DNA of 64,000 nt, taken from assembly GCF_014203705.1 (NCBI RefSeq), contig NZ_JACHJR010000001.1, forward strand, positions 7,688,001 to 7,752,000. Direction: 5' to 3'. This DNA is from Kitasatospora gansuensis. GTDB taxonomy: Bacteria > Actinomycetota > Actinomycetes > Streptomycetales > Streptomycetaceae. How positions within the stretch are numbered: position 1 is the first letter of the stretch; each line of letters begins with the position of its first letter. The notes beneath the pieces were generated by a model, which saw nothing but the letters and a program-made list of their open reading frames with translations, was not told the origin of the DNA and did no database searches. This document shows, piece after piece, positions 25,362 through 34,896 of the stretch. The position numbers and the translations under genes were made by a program.

Positions 25362-28300
25362 TCACGGAATACCGCCGTGAACAGGGGCGCCAGTGTGGTT
25401 GGTGACCAACGGCATCGGCGCGTGAGGGCGCTCGGGGATACGGCCGAGGTGTTCCTCAGCCCGAGCTGCCCACGTGCTGTCGGGGAACCTCTCGAGGAGC
25501 TGCTGCCAGACGTCCCGCGCCCGGTTGAGGTCTTCCAGCTTTGTCCGCCGAGCGTTCCTGGTGCCGTTCGCTGCGGACTTGGCCTCCAGGCCGAGCGCGA
25601 GGTGCGCCCACTCCAGCGCGTCGCCGCCCGAATAGTCGAGCGCGGCCTCGAAATGGTGAATCGCCTCCCCGAACTTCCCCTCGCGGTAGGCCACCCAGCC
25701 GCACGCGTCCTCGCACTCGGCCAAGCGGCTCAATGACAGCCGAGTCTGTCGCGCGCTGTCCAGGGTGCCGTCAGCGAGGAGTTGCGCCTCGTGAAGTGCG
25801 ATGCCGTGGTCCGCGAGGAACAGCACAAGCCGGGTGGCCAGCATCACCGACTGTTCGCGCAGGATCTGCTCGGCGTCCGTATTCGCACTCTGTGCCAACT
25901 CATGTGCGCATGCCGTCCTCGCGTCCTCCAACTCCCGCAGTACCACCTCCGGCCCCTCGCGTTCGGCCAGCAGTTCGGCAAGACGGCCGCGCCGCCGGGC
26001 GTCTCCCGGTTGCCTGCCGACGGCGCCGATTCCGGCCCGTAGCGCAACGATCGCGTCACTGGTCCTGCCCATCAGGTGAAGGATCTCCGCCATCTCCTCC
26101 TGCACCTCGGCGTCGAAGGCTCGGTGCGGCCAGGGGTCTCTGGTGATGGTGACTAGCTCACTGAGCGCCGTGTCCAGGAGTCTCAGTCGCTCGGCGCCCT
26201 CTTTGCTTTCTGCCTGTCGCCGGTAGGTCGCAGCGAGTTCGCGGCGGGCGCGGTCCCGCTCGACACCTGCCTGGAGAAGTTCGATCAGTCTGCGAAGGTG
26301 CTGTTCGGACAGCTCGTACTGGGCCAGTTCCCGGTAGAGTCCGGCCAGAGTGAAGCGGGGATAGGCGTACAGCGGGGCGAGCCGCAGGGCGTCATGGCAG
26401 TCGGCCACAGCGTCGGCCGCCCCTGGGCTGCGTAGACCTGAGCCCTCCCTGCAAGCGCGCGGGCGAGGATAGGTAGGTGTGGCGGCTCGCCGACCAGCAC
26501 GGTGGTCATCGCCGGTCCGGGCGTCCTCGGGTTCTGGTGCCTGATGGTCATGGGCAAGGGCGGTCTTCTCAGAGCCTCCGTATAGGTCTCGACCGCCGCT
26601 CGGTGAGTCGCCGCCGAAGCTCCCCGCAGGCCCGCCTTCCGCTGCGAATCGCCCAGCGCCGCCTGCGCCTCAGCGCGTTCTACCCTCCACAGTGGCGGTG
26701 TCACCAGCCCGCCGGGCAGCGCCGCCCCAACCGCCTCGCCTAGGTAATCGGCGGCCTGGGCCAGGTGAGCTCGCTGGTCATCGGACGAGGGGTGACTGGA
26801 GACCAGCTTGAGGTGAAGCAACGCCAGTTGGCGGGATACCAGCCGAAGCTCCGGCAGGTCCTCCGACCACCTGATCCGCAGATCCTCGATCTCGGAGACC
26901 GCTGCGCGAAGCTGCTCCTCGTTCGCGGCTTCTTCGGGGGCTCGCGCCAAGGCAGTGGCGAGAGCCCACACCCGGACCCACTGCTCTCTTGGCCTTCTGG
27001 TCGAACCAGCGGGAGAAGTCGGCTGGGCGAGCAGGTCGGCCTCTAACAGGTTGGGTAGGAAGCCGTAATACGACGTCCCGGCTACGGCTCGCCGAGGCTG
27101 GGACGGAGCACCGTTCGAAGACGCCAGCGCCTGGTAGAGCTCATTCAGGCGTTCATGCAGCCCGTGATCCTGCGGATTGAGCGCTACGGAGATCCCAGCA
27201 AAGCCCAAGGCGCCGACGACGTCACCGCGGAACCGCCGGTCGAGGGCAAGCATCAGCCACGGCTCTGGGTCGTCGGGGTCCTGATGCGCAGCGACCGCGA
27301 AGACATCGGCCGTGAAGTCGAGGCTTCTGCCGTGCTGAGCGGTGATGCGTCCGGCCGCCTTCAGGGCCTCTTGGTGGCGTGGATCCCATTGCAGGGCGGT
27401 GAGGTAGTCGAGCAGTGCCTCCCCCGCCTCCTTCTCACTGTGCCTGCCGCACTCCTCGGTGATCTGCCCGTGCTTGGCATAGATGCTGCCGAGGCCAGGC
27501 TCCCAGTCGAGCGCGACCTGGATGTAGCGATGTGCTTTCTTCAGGTGACGGTTGCGACGTTGCCCGGACAGCAGCTTCACGAGTGCGACCTGGCACTCTG
27601 CTTGCTCGACCAGGACGCTGGCGATGCGTTCGGTGAGCGGCCGCTCGGCGGACTCGTCACCGCCGGCGACCAGACGGCGGGCCCGCTCGTCACACAGATC
27701 GTGCTCAGTACGGCGCAGGTAACGGGACGCCTTCGCCACATCGCGGCGTGCTTGTCGCCTGAGGTGTCTCCCGTCCAACGGCCTGGCGCGAGCTTCACGC
27801 AGCAGAGCCATCCCCAACCAGTACCAGGCGAGAGTCTGTTCGTTGGGATGCCCTCCGGTCCGTCGCACGACCGCGCCTCGGGCCGATTGAACGGCCTGCT
27901 CCAACAGCTGACTTCTGCTGATTGGGTCGGGCTCGTCCTTCGCCTGATCGAGGTAGGTCCGGGTCAGCTGGAAGCGTGCTGGGGCCAGTCCAGGGTCGAG
28001 GTCGACCGCCTGTCGCCACAGCCTCGCTGCGGCGTTCGCGGTGGCTGCGGAGACGGGAAGTCCGATTTCGCGTCGGACGCGGTCCTGCTCGCTCTTGACC
28101 GTTCCCAGGTTGTGGTATGCAGCGGCGTAACGCGGGCTGTGCACCAGGGCGTTGCGGAAATGCTGTTCGGCTCTGTCGAGGTACTGAAGGTCGCCTTCGT
28201 GCAGGAAATACTGGTAGCACTCAAGCCCGTCCACCAGCATCTCGAAACTGTGGATATCGGCACCGATCGCTGAAGCTTTCGGCTGCTGCAACTGGATGTA

Positions 28301-29056
28301 GTGGGCGAGCAGGCGGGCAAGTCGGGCACCAGCCCGGCACAGATCGCCCTCGATATCCGTCTCCGCGGTCCAGGTCTGCGTCTTCCCGCCGGACTGGGTG
28401 GCGACCGCCACGAGTTTTCCGTCGACCTGGACCAGTGAGCCCTGCATAGCTCGGCCGAGCATGCGTGCCAGCAGGGTGAGGACCGCTCCGACCTGGAGTT
28501 TGAAAGGTCCAAGCGCGAGCGTCCCCACTTCCGTGACCTTGACGTCTGTCCCGAGGCCGGTCGCCGCGACGCCCGTCCTGAACGGCACCCTGGACAGGGA
28601 AATCTGCACCGTTTCCCCGCGTTCACTAGCTGGGCTGAGCACATCCGCAGGCTGGTGGAACGGCTCCTGGGTCACCAAATCCCTGATCCGCCTGATCTCG
28701 CGGTCAAGCAGTTCAGCGAACCCCACTGCGACCTGCTCCAGCTGGTCATGCCCGGTGCCGCCCACGAGGTTCCGAAATGGGAGGATCCGAATGGTTCTGA
28801 AGCCCCGGAAGCTGATCGCAAGCAGGAACAGGGCCAGCAGTGCTGGGACCACCCCGCTCCAGTGCAGGGCTTTGTTGATGAGTCCCGTCAGGGAGAGGGC
28901 TAGGAGCCCTAGCGCGACCAGAAACAGGATCGTATTGAAGCCGAGGAAAGCTGACCCGATAAGCCTGGCCAGTCGGGAAGGACGGCGGGCACGCAGCGGC
29001 GGCCACGCCCGCGCTAAGCGGACCGACTCTCGTCGCAGGTGCTTCGGGGAGGCCAT
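25362..29056 (-). pseudogene. Membrane-anchored TPR-repeat protein, frameshifted near base 26420
   Basis: Two overlapping frames on the minus strand make one protein of about 1230 residues. The first (29056 to 26285) begins with a basic N-terminus, two or three hydrophobic helices (about residues 30-90, GLLALSLTGLINK, VPALLALFLLAISF) and then many TPR-like helices (YLDRAEQHFRNALVHSPRYA, HPNEQTLAWYWLGMALL). At ALAGRAQVYAAQG the sense continues only in the next frame (AVADCHDALRLAPLYAYPRF...), which runs to 25362. One base missing in or near the GGGGCGG run at about 26418-26424 would explain this. It may be a true mutation, a sequencing error or slippage. Likely a cytoplasmic or membrane scaffold; function unknown. 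Confidence 0.65.
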
Positions 29057-29356
29057 GGCCTACTCCTCTCACCAGCGGAGGTTCTTCCAGGCTCCTCCTG
29101 TCACTTCTGGCCGTCAACGGGTTCACCGGAGTGATGGTCACTCAGCCAGGTGCCACGACGAATTACTTGGCTTCGTCTTTCGTATCGATCCGGTCATGGC
29201 TGGCGGGGCTAGCGTACAAGGATTGGCGTTGGGTCACGTTTGGCTTTCTCGTGAGTGGAGCGCAGTTTGGACCCTTTCGGGAACGGGCGGGTAGTGCAGG
29301 TATTCCAGGTTCACTCTTTCCTTCCCGTGGCGGCATTGGTCTGCTGGACCTCGCAG
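29057..29356. other. Upstream region of the TPR gene, no clear gene
   Basis: This 300-bp stretch has lower GC than its neighbours. Open frames in it do not look like known proteins. It probably contains the leftward TPR promoter and the lost 5' part of the metalloprotease-like pseudogene that becomes recognisable at about 29357. Confidence 0.4.
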
Positions 29357-29842
29357 CGTGGTCCCGGCCGCCGAGGATGCCGACTCACGGCACACCATTC
29401 TCCACGAGACCGGGCACTGGCTGCAGTTCAAGCTGCCCGACACTGCTTCCCGGGCGCGCCGAACTGTGAGAACCATCAGTTCGACGCGGCCAGCTCCGAA
29501 GGGCTGCGCCTGGACCGAGGGATTCGGCGACGTGGTAGCCGCCCGCACCCTCGGCGACTACCGCTATGTCTAGTCGGACGGCAAGTTCTTCAACCTTCAC
29601 ACCGATCGCAACTTCCCCTGGGACGAGGGTGATTCGGCGCAGGGAAGATCGGCAGCACTCTGGTCGACCTGTGGGCGGCGGACGGCCTCGACGGCGGCAG
29701 TTGGGGCAGCGGCATCCGCCAGCTGAGTGAGTATCACAGTGCCGGCTTTCACGAGTGCTTCACCGTCCACCGCCCGAAGGCGAGTCTGCCGACGACGGGT
29801 GCTGCCGGGCGCTTGGTCGAGCGTCGCACTCTCGCCCATTGA
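29357..29842 (+). pseudogene. Decayed copy of the secreted gluzincin-like protein
   Basis: In shifting plus-strand frames the stretch keeps clear blocks of the intact neighbour (29850-30992): ILHETGHWLQF for ILHEAGHWFQW, CAWTEGFGDVVAARTLGDYRY for CAWTEGFADAVAAYTLGDYRY, then DGLDGGSWGSGIRQLSEY for the corresponding DGGNW region, ending in a TGA at 29840-29842. A TAG interrupts the frame at 29571-29573 and at least one frameshift follows. The 5' two-thirds is gone. It faces the intact gene tail-to-tail with only seven bases between stops, so it came from an inverted duplication or an independent insertion of a homologue. Confidence 0.8.
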
Positions 29843-29849
29843 TCAGGTG

Positions 29850-30992
29850 TCAGTAGTCGATGGTGTGCCGGTGGAGGATGTCGGCGGCGGTCCCGGTGGT
29901 GCTCAGTGGCGGGTTGGCGGTGGGCCGGTCCGTCGTGAAGTACTCCCGGAAGTCCTCGCTGGGGTTCGCGGTCATCAGGGCGATGGTGCGGTTCCAGTTG
30001 CCGCCGTCGGGGCCGGTGGCCGACCAGAGGTCGAGCAGCGAGCTGCCGACCCGGCCCTGGACGGTGTCGCCGCGGTCCCAGCCGGCCGTGGTGGGGCCGT
30101 TGACGAAGCTGTAGGAGCTGCCGTCCTCGAAGACGTAGCGGTAGTCGCCGAGGGTGTAGGCGGCCACCGCGTCGGCGAAGCCCTCGGTCCAGGCGCAGGT
30201 GGTGGAGCTGGACCTCTCGATGTAGTGCGGGTTGCAGCCGGTCACGGTCGGGAAGTCGTGGGCGTACAGCTGCCACTGGAACCAGTGGCCCGCCTCGTGC
30301 AGGATCAGGTGCTCGGAGTCCGGCATGTCGGTGCCCAGGATGACGTAGTTGGTGCCCTGGTAGTCCCAGTAGCCGGCGTTGGTGCGCTTGGGGTCCCAGA
30401 CGAAGGTGAGGGTGTCGCAGCCGCCGTCCGCCTGGTGGGCGGTCCAGCAGCCGCTGGTGGGGTTGCCGCGCTTCCAGTAGAGGAGGTTGAGGGTGTCCAC
30501 GATGTGCCAGGCGCGCTGCATCGTGGCGGGGACCTTCACGGTGCCGAGGTCCTGGGTGGTGGAGACGTTGCTGCGGTGCGCCGAGTCGAAGGTGTACTGG
30601 GTCTGGTTGTTGGGGCTCTTGATGACCCGCCACATCGCGGTGCTGGCGGAGTTGAAGCGTACGAACGCCTCGGGCAGCGGGGCGGACGCGGTGTAGCAGG
30701 CGTTGAACCGGCCGGTGCCGCTGTCGGTGATGCCGGAGGCGAGCCTGCGGACCGTTCCGGTACTGGAAGTCCGGCCCCACAGCTCCCAGTTGGCGTTCCG
30801 GGCGACCTGGGTCAGGACGGGCTTTGCGGTGCCGGACTCGGCGTCCTGGTGGTCGTAGGCGAGGGTGCCGCTGAGGCAGGCCGTGGTGGCGGCATCCGCC
30901 CGGCCGACCGCCAGCGGGGTGAACGGGACGAGCAGGCCGACGGCGGCTGCGAGGATTTTCCGGGTGAGGCGGCGGGGACGGCGTTCTGCCAT
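29850..30992 (-). CDS. Secreted gluzincin-like metalloprotease-fold protein
   Basis: A 380-residue protein with a signal peptide (MAERRPRRLTRKILAAA and a hydrophobic core, cleavage near GRADAATT). The mature part has an HEAGH site in ILHEAGHWFQWQL, and WTEGFADAVAAYTLGDY about 45 residues later supplies a candidate third zinc ligand (Glu), the gluzincin layout. Six or more cysteines suggest an extracellular, disulfide-bonded enzyme. The N-terminal 130 residues (LSGTLAYDHQDAESG, YTASAPLPEAFVRF) form a beta-rich domain. AAGGAGACCGACC before the ATG fixes the start. A likely promoter lies at 31125-31153. Proteolysis is inferred from the motif alone. Confidence 0.7.
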   Translation of the reverse strand: MAERRPRRLTRKILAAAVGLLVPFTPLAVGRADAATTACLSGTLAYDHQDAESGTAKPVLTQVARNANWELWGRTSSTGTVRRLASGITDSGTGRFNACYTASAPLPEAFVRFNSASTAMWRVIKSPNNQTQYTFDSAHRSNVSTTQDLGTVKVPATMQRAWHIVDTLNLLYWKRGNPTSGCWTAHQADGGCDTLTFVWDPKRTNAGYWDYQGTNYVILGTDMPDSEHLILHEAGHWFQWQLYAHDFPTVTGCNPHYIERSSSTTCAWTEGFADAVAAYTLGDYRYVFEDGSSYSFVNGPTTAGWDRGDTVQGRVGSSLLDLWSATGPDGGNWNRTIALMTANPSEDFREYFTTDRPTANPPLSTTGTAADILHRHTIDY

Positions 30993-31124
30993 GGTCGGTC
31001 TCCTTGGGTGAGGGTCGAGTTCCGAGCGGCATCCTGCGGACCGGCCGGCCGTCGAACATCGGATCGGCCGGTAACTACCGCTGTGCGATGGGCACTTGGG
31101 GGAGGCCCGCAGCGGTGAGAGAGG

Positions 31125-31153
31125 ACTATGCCCGATGCGCGGAGACATTGCAA
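31125..31153 (-). promoter_or_regulatory. Probable promoter of the gluzincin-like gene
   Basis: On the minus strand TTGCAA (-35), a 17-bp spacer and CATAGT (-10) lie about 130 bases upstream of the ATG at 30992. Both boxes match the consensus in four of six positions with ideal spacing. Confidence 0.4.
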
Positions 31154-31199
31154 CGTAACATTTCACCAGGGTTCGGCTTTGGGTTCGGCTTCGGGTGGC

Positions 31200-32072
31200 T
31201 CAGCCGGTCCAGCGGATCCCGTGGAAGCCGGGGGACAGGTCGTAGTCCACCAGGTGGGCCAACCGGCCGTCGATCAGGCGCAGTTGGGACACGTCCTTGT
31301 GCGGCGAGCGACTGTCGAGCCGCCAGATCCGGTAGGCCCGCCGCGCACCGGCCGTGGGTCCGAAGCGGACCGTCAGCTCGAAGTGCTGCCCCGCGGTGCG
31401 GAACCAGCGGCCGTGGTGCAGATCCGCCTCGGTGGAGGTCACGGTGTGCTCCAGCGCGAAGGTCTCGCCCCTGGCCAGGGGGCCGAAGAGGAGCTCGGCG
31501 GCGATCAGCCCGGCGTCCGGGTCGGTGCGCACCCGCCCCAGCGCGCAGTCGCGTCCGGCCCGGATCTCCGGCAGCGCCTCGGCGCCGACGTGGTAGAGCA
31601 GCACGTGTCGGCCGGCCCCGGAGCGGCGGGCCCGGACCACGGACCGGACGGTGGAGACCCAGCCGCGATCCGAGACCGTCACGTCGTCCTGGACCGCGAG
31701 GACGTCCAGATCGGGTTCGGCCGGATCGGCCAGCGCGGCCCGCAGGCGGGTGGCGGGCAGCAGCGGAGTGCCCGGGACGAGTGCGGGCCGTCGTCGGCCG
31801 CCCCGGTGGGCCGGCTCCGCCAGCAGGCGGCTCAACGAGCCCGCGGCGAGGCCGAGCAGGAGTTCCAGTTCGGCGACCGCGCGCAGGCTCTCCGGGCGCT
31901 GCGGCCGGCTCACCCCGCGCTGCCAGTTGCTCAGCGTCGAGACGCTGACCCGCAGGCCGAGGGCGGCCAACCGGTCGCAGAGTCGGTCGAGGCTGAGGCC
32001 GCGGGCGGTGATGGCCCAGCGCAAGGCGGTGTGGAACGGCCCGGTGCGCAGCAGGAGCTGGAGGTCGTCGAT
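31200..32072 (-). CDS. Helix-turn-helix (XRE-type) transcriptional regulator with an unusual start
   Basis: About 290 residues. The N-terminal 70 residues form an XRE-like DNA-binding domain (ALRWAITARGLSLDRLCDRLAALGLRVSVSTLSNWQ, a clear recognition helix). The C-terminal 200 residues are a beta-rich sensor-like domain without known name (VSDRGWVSTVRSVVRARR, GIRWTG end). No ATG, GTG or TTG lies near the domain start; GGGAGG is followed five bases later by ATC at 32072, so an ATC start is possible. Otherwise an in-frame GTG at 32216 (no ribosome binding site) or a frameshift from the ATG at 32085 must be assumed. It is divergent from the phosphoesterase operon, which it may control. Confidence 0.6.
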   Translation of the reverse strand: MDDLQLLLRTGPFHTALRWAITARGLSLDRLCDRLAALGLRVSVSTLSNWQRGVSRPQRPESLRAVAELELLLGLAAGSLSRLLAEPAHRGGRRRPALVPGTPLLPATRLRAALADPAEPDLDVLAVQDDVTVSDRGWVSTVRSVVRARRSGAGRHVLLYHVGAEALPEIRAGRDCALGRVRTDPDAGLIAAELLFGPLARGETFALEHTVTSTEADLHHGRWFRTAGQHFELTVRFGPTAGARRAYRIWRLDSRSPHKDVSQLRLIDGRLAHLVDYDLSPGFHGIRWTG

Positions 32073-32254
32073 CGGAGCCTCCCATAAGTTACCGGCGGAT
32101 ACTGGATTTTCACCGCCGCCGGGCCGTTCCCGCAGGCAGCGCCGGTCCGCCCCGGTGGCCGGCTCCCCGGATGTCGGCCCGCACGCTACCGCCTGTGCCC
32201 CCGCTGCCTCCACCATGTGCCCGACCTCGGCAGTCGCGAATAGAGGAGCAGTTC

Positions 32255-33658
32255 ATGCCAAGCAGAAGATCCGTGATCACGGCGGTGGTGGCCGCCGTGA
32301 TCACCCTGGCCGGTACCGGGGCGGCGATGGGCGACGCCACCCCGTTCGCCGCCGCACCGGAGCACACCGCCGCGGCCGTCGCCGCCGTGCCCCGGCCCGA
32401 CCACGTCGTGGTCGTCACCTTCGAGAACAAGGACTACTCGACGATCATCGGCAGCTCCAGCGCGCCGTACATCAACCAACTCGCCGGGCAGGGTGTGAGC
32501 TTCAGTCAGTCGTTCGGCGTCACCCACCCCAGTCAGGGCAACTACGTCGCGATGTTCTCCGGCTCCCAACAGGGCGTCACGGACGACTCCTGTCCGAAGG
32601 TCTTCACCGGAAAGGCCAACCTCGGCAGCCAGCTGATCGCGGCGGGGCTCACCTTCAAGGGCTACTCCGAAGGCATGCCCTCGGACGGCTACACCGGTTG
32701 CAGCAGCGGCAAGTACGTCCGCAAGCACAATCCCTGGGTCGACTTCGACAACGTCCCGGCCGCGAGCAACGTCCGCTACAGCACTTTCCCCACGGACTAC
32801 ACGCAGCTGCCGACCGTCTCCTTCGTGGTCCCCGACATGTGCAACGACATGCACGACTGCTCGGTCGGCACCGGCGACACCTGGCTGAAGAACAACCTGG
32901 ACGGGTACGCGCAGTGGGCCAAGACCCACAACAGCCTGCTGATCGTCACCTTCGACGAGGACAACTTCAGCTCCGTCAACCAGATCGCCACCCTGTTCGT
33001 CGGCGAGCAGGTCCGCCCCGGCACCTCCGCCGGGCAGATCAACCACTACAACGTGCTGCGGACCCTCGAGGACGCGTACGGCCTCAGCCCGCTCGGCGCG
33101 GCGGCCACCGCGACGCCGATCACCGACGTGTGGACGACCTCGTCCCCCAGCCCGAGTCCGAGTCCGAGTCCGAGTCCGAGCCCGAGTCCGACCGGCAGCC
33201 CCAGCCCGTCACCGACGCCTCCAGCGGGAATCGTCAACGGCGGTTTCGAGTACGGCACTTTCAACGGCTGGACCCGCACCGGCACCACCGCCGTCGACCC
33301 CACCGCGCACTCCGGCGCCTACAGCGGCGCGGCCGGGGCCAGCACCCCGACCGACGGGGACTCCGTGCTAAGCCAGACGTTCACCGCGCCGCCGGGCATC
33401 ACCAAGCTCACCGTCTGGTGGAAGGGCGACTGCCGGGACACCGTCAAGTACGCCTGGGCCAGCGTCGTCGTCAAGCACAACACCAGCGGCAGCACGGCCA
33501 CCCCGCTGGCGAAGACCTGTACCAGCGACGGCGTTTGGCGACAGGTGACCGACACCCTCACCCCCGGTCACTCGTACACCGTGCAGCTGGTCAACCACGA
33601 CGACAACTACCCGGGTGACCCCAGCATCACCTGGTTCGACGACGTGACGCTGAGCTGA
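32255..33658 (+). CDS. Secreted phosphoesterase (PF04185 acid phosphatase/phospholipase C-like) with C-terminal beta-sandwich module
   Basis: A 467-residue exported protein. Signal peptide: residues 1-45 (PSRRSVITAVVAAVITLAG). The catalytic domain (about 50-290) has VVVTFENKDYSTIIG at the active-site opening, SFGVTHPSQGNYVAMFSG, and LLIVTFDEDNFSS with metal-binding acids, typical of the phosphoesterase family that includes acid phosphatases and non-specific phospholipase C. A Ser-Pro repeat linker (about 300-325) joins a 140-residue carbohydrate-binding-like module (IVNGGFEYGTFNGWTRTG). GAGGAGCAGTTC before the ATG sets the start. It leads a three-gene operon: the MFS ATG overlaps its stop. 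Confidence 0.85.
   Translation: MPSRRSVITAVVAAVITLAGTGAAMGDATPFAAAPEHTAAAVAAVPRPDHVVVVTFENKDYSTIIGSSSAPYINQLAGQGVSFSQSFGVTHPSQGNYVAMFSGSQQGVTDDSCPKVFTGKANLGSQLIAAGLTFKGYSEGMPSDGYTGCSSGKYVRKHNPWVDFDNVPAASNVRYSTFPTDYTQLPTVSFVVPDMCNDMHDCSVGTGDTWLKNNLDGYAQWAKTHNSLLIVTFDEDNFSSVNQIATLFVGEQVRPGTSAGQINHYNVLRTLEDAYGLSPLGAAATATPITDVWTTSSPSPSPSPSPSPSPSPTGSPSPSPTPPAGIVNGGFEYGTFNGWTRTGTTAVDPTAHSGAYSGAAGASTPTDGDSVLSQTFTAPPGITKLTVWWKGDCRDTVKYAWASVVVKHNTSGSTATPLAKTCTSDGVWRQVTDTLTPGHSYTVQLVNHDDNYPGDPSITWFDDVTLS
33151..33190 (+). repeat. Hexanucleotide tandem repeat encoding a Ser-Pro linker
   Basis: Copies of CCGAGT/CCGAGC repeat about seven times and encode alternating Ser and Pro between the catalytic and C-terminal domains of the phosphoesterase. 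The array can expand or contract without changing frame. Confidence 0.8.
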
Positions 33659-34896
33659 TGTACCTCTCCAGCGTGCGGGCCGGGGCCACCGTCACGGCGG
33701 CCCCGGCCCGGCGGGTGCTCACCGGCAACGTCCTCGCCCTCGGCCTGGTCAGCCTGGTCACCGACGTCTCCGCCGAGATGGTCGGCTCGGTACTGCCCGC
33801 CTACCTGGTGCTCGGACTGCATTTGACGGTCAGTCAGTACGGCATGGTGGACGGCCTGTTCACCGGTGCCACCGCCCTCACCCGGCTGGCCGGCGGGTAC
33901 GCGGCCGACCGGTTCCGGCGCCGCAAGCTGGTCGCCGGGATCGGCTACGGCCTGTCGGCCGCCGCCAAGGCAGGGCTGCTGCTCACCGGCGCCGCCCCGG
34001 CCGCGATCGGCGCCCTGCTGGCCGTCGACCGGACCGGCAAGGGGCTGCGCACCGCACCCCGGGACGCCCTGATCACCCTCTCCGTCCCCGAACACCGGCT
34101 CGGCCGGGCCTTCGGCGCGCACCGCGCGCTGGACAGCCTGGGCGCGTTCGCCGGACCGCTGGTCGCGGTGGGCGTGCTCGCGCTGGCGGGCTCCGGCCGC
34201 TCCTACGACGCGGTGTTCCTCACCAGTCTGTGCTTCGCGCTGCTCGGCGTACTGCTGCTGGCCCTCTTCGTCCGCGACCACACCGGGCCGCTGCCGTCGA
34301 CCCGGGTCCGGCCCGGAGCCGCCCTCGCGCTGCTGGGCCGTGGACCGTTCCGCGCGCTGTGCATGGCCGCCGCGCTGCTCGGACTGACCACCGTGGGCGA
34401 CGGGTTCGTCTATCTGCTCCTCCAGCGCCGGGACGACCTCCCGGTCACCGCCTTCCCGCTGCTGGCCGTCGGCTCCGCGCTCGCCTACCTGCTGCTGGCC
34501 GCGCCGCTTGGACGGCTCGCCGACCGGGTCGGGCGGCGGCCGGTGGTGCTCGCGGGCTACGGGGCGGTGGTCGCCGTACAGCTGCTGCTGGCCGCCGGGG
34601 CGGGCGCCTCCGTCCTGGTCGTACCGGCCGTCCTGTTGCTGCACGGCGCGTTCTACGCCGCCACCGACGGCGTGCTGCCGGCCATCGCCGGGCCGCTGCT
34701 CCCGGCCCACCTGCGCACCAGCGGCCTCGCCCTGCTGCAGACCGGGCAGGCCCTGGCCGGGCTGTGCTCCTCGGTGCTGTTCGGCCTGGCCTGGCAGTAC
34801 TGGGGCACCTCCGTCGCCTGCCTGGCCGCCGCCGGAGCCGCCGCCGCGGCGCTGGCCGTCTCCGTCCCACTGCTCAAAGGACCTTCCACCAGATGA
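33658..34896 (+). CDS. MFS transporter
   Basis: A 412-residue major facilitator protein with about twelve helices. The loop 2-3 motif reads GGYAADRFRRRKLV and its second-half counterpart is LGRLADRVGRRPVVLAG, both classic. VDRTGKGLRTAPRDALI after helix 4 is typical of a streptomycete MFS subgroup. The ATG shares its A with the phosphoesterase stop (TGATG), so translation is coupled. It might export or import the product of phosphoester cleavage, but substrate is not readable. The next gene overlaps its stop by four bases. Confidence 0.85.
   Translation: MYLSSVRAGATVTAAPARRVLTGNVLALGLVSLVTDVSAEMVGSVLPAYLVLGLHLTVSQYGMVDGLFTGATALTRLAGGYAADRFRRRKLVAGIGYGLSAAAKAGLLLTGAAPAAIGALLAVDRTGKGLRTAPRDALITLSVPEHRLGRAFGAHRALDSLGAFAGPLVAVGVLALAGSGRSYDAVFLTSLCFALLGVLLLALFVRDHTGPLPSTRVRPGAALALLGRGPFRALCMAAALLGLTTVGDGFVYLLLQRRDDLPVTAFPLLAVGSALAYLLLAAPLGRLADRVGRRPVVLAGYGAVVAVQLLLAAGAGASVLVVPAVLLLHGAFYAATDGVLPAIAGPLLPAHLRTSGLALLQTGQALAGLCSSVLFGLAWQYWGTSVACLAAAGAAAAALAVSVPLLKGPSTR

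Noticed and set aside
33151..33190. Regular short repeats that could suggest a CRISPR-like array.
   Set aside because: The unit is six bases, contiguous without spacers, and encodes a Ser-Pro linker inside a gene.
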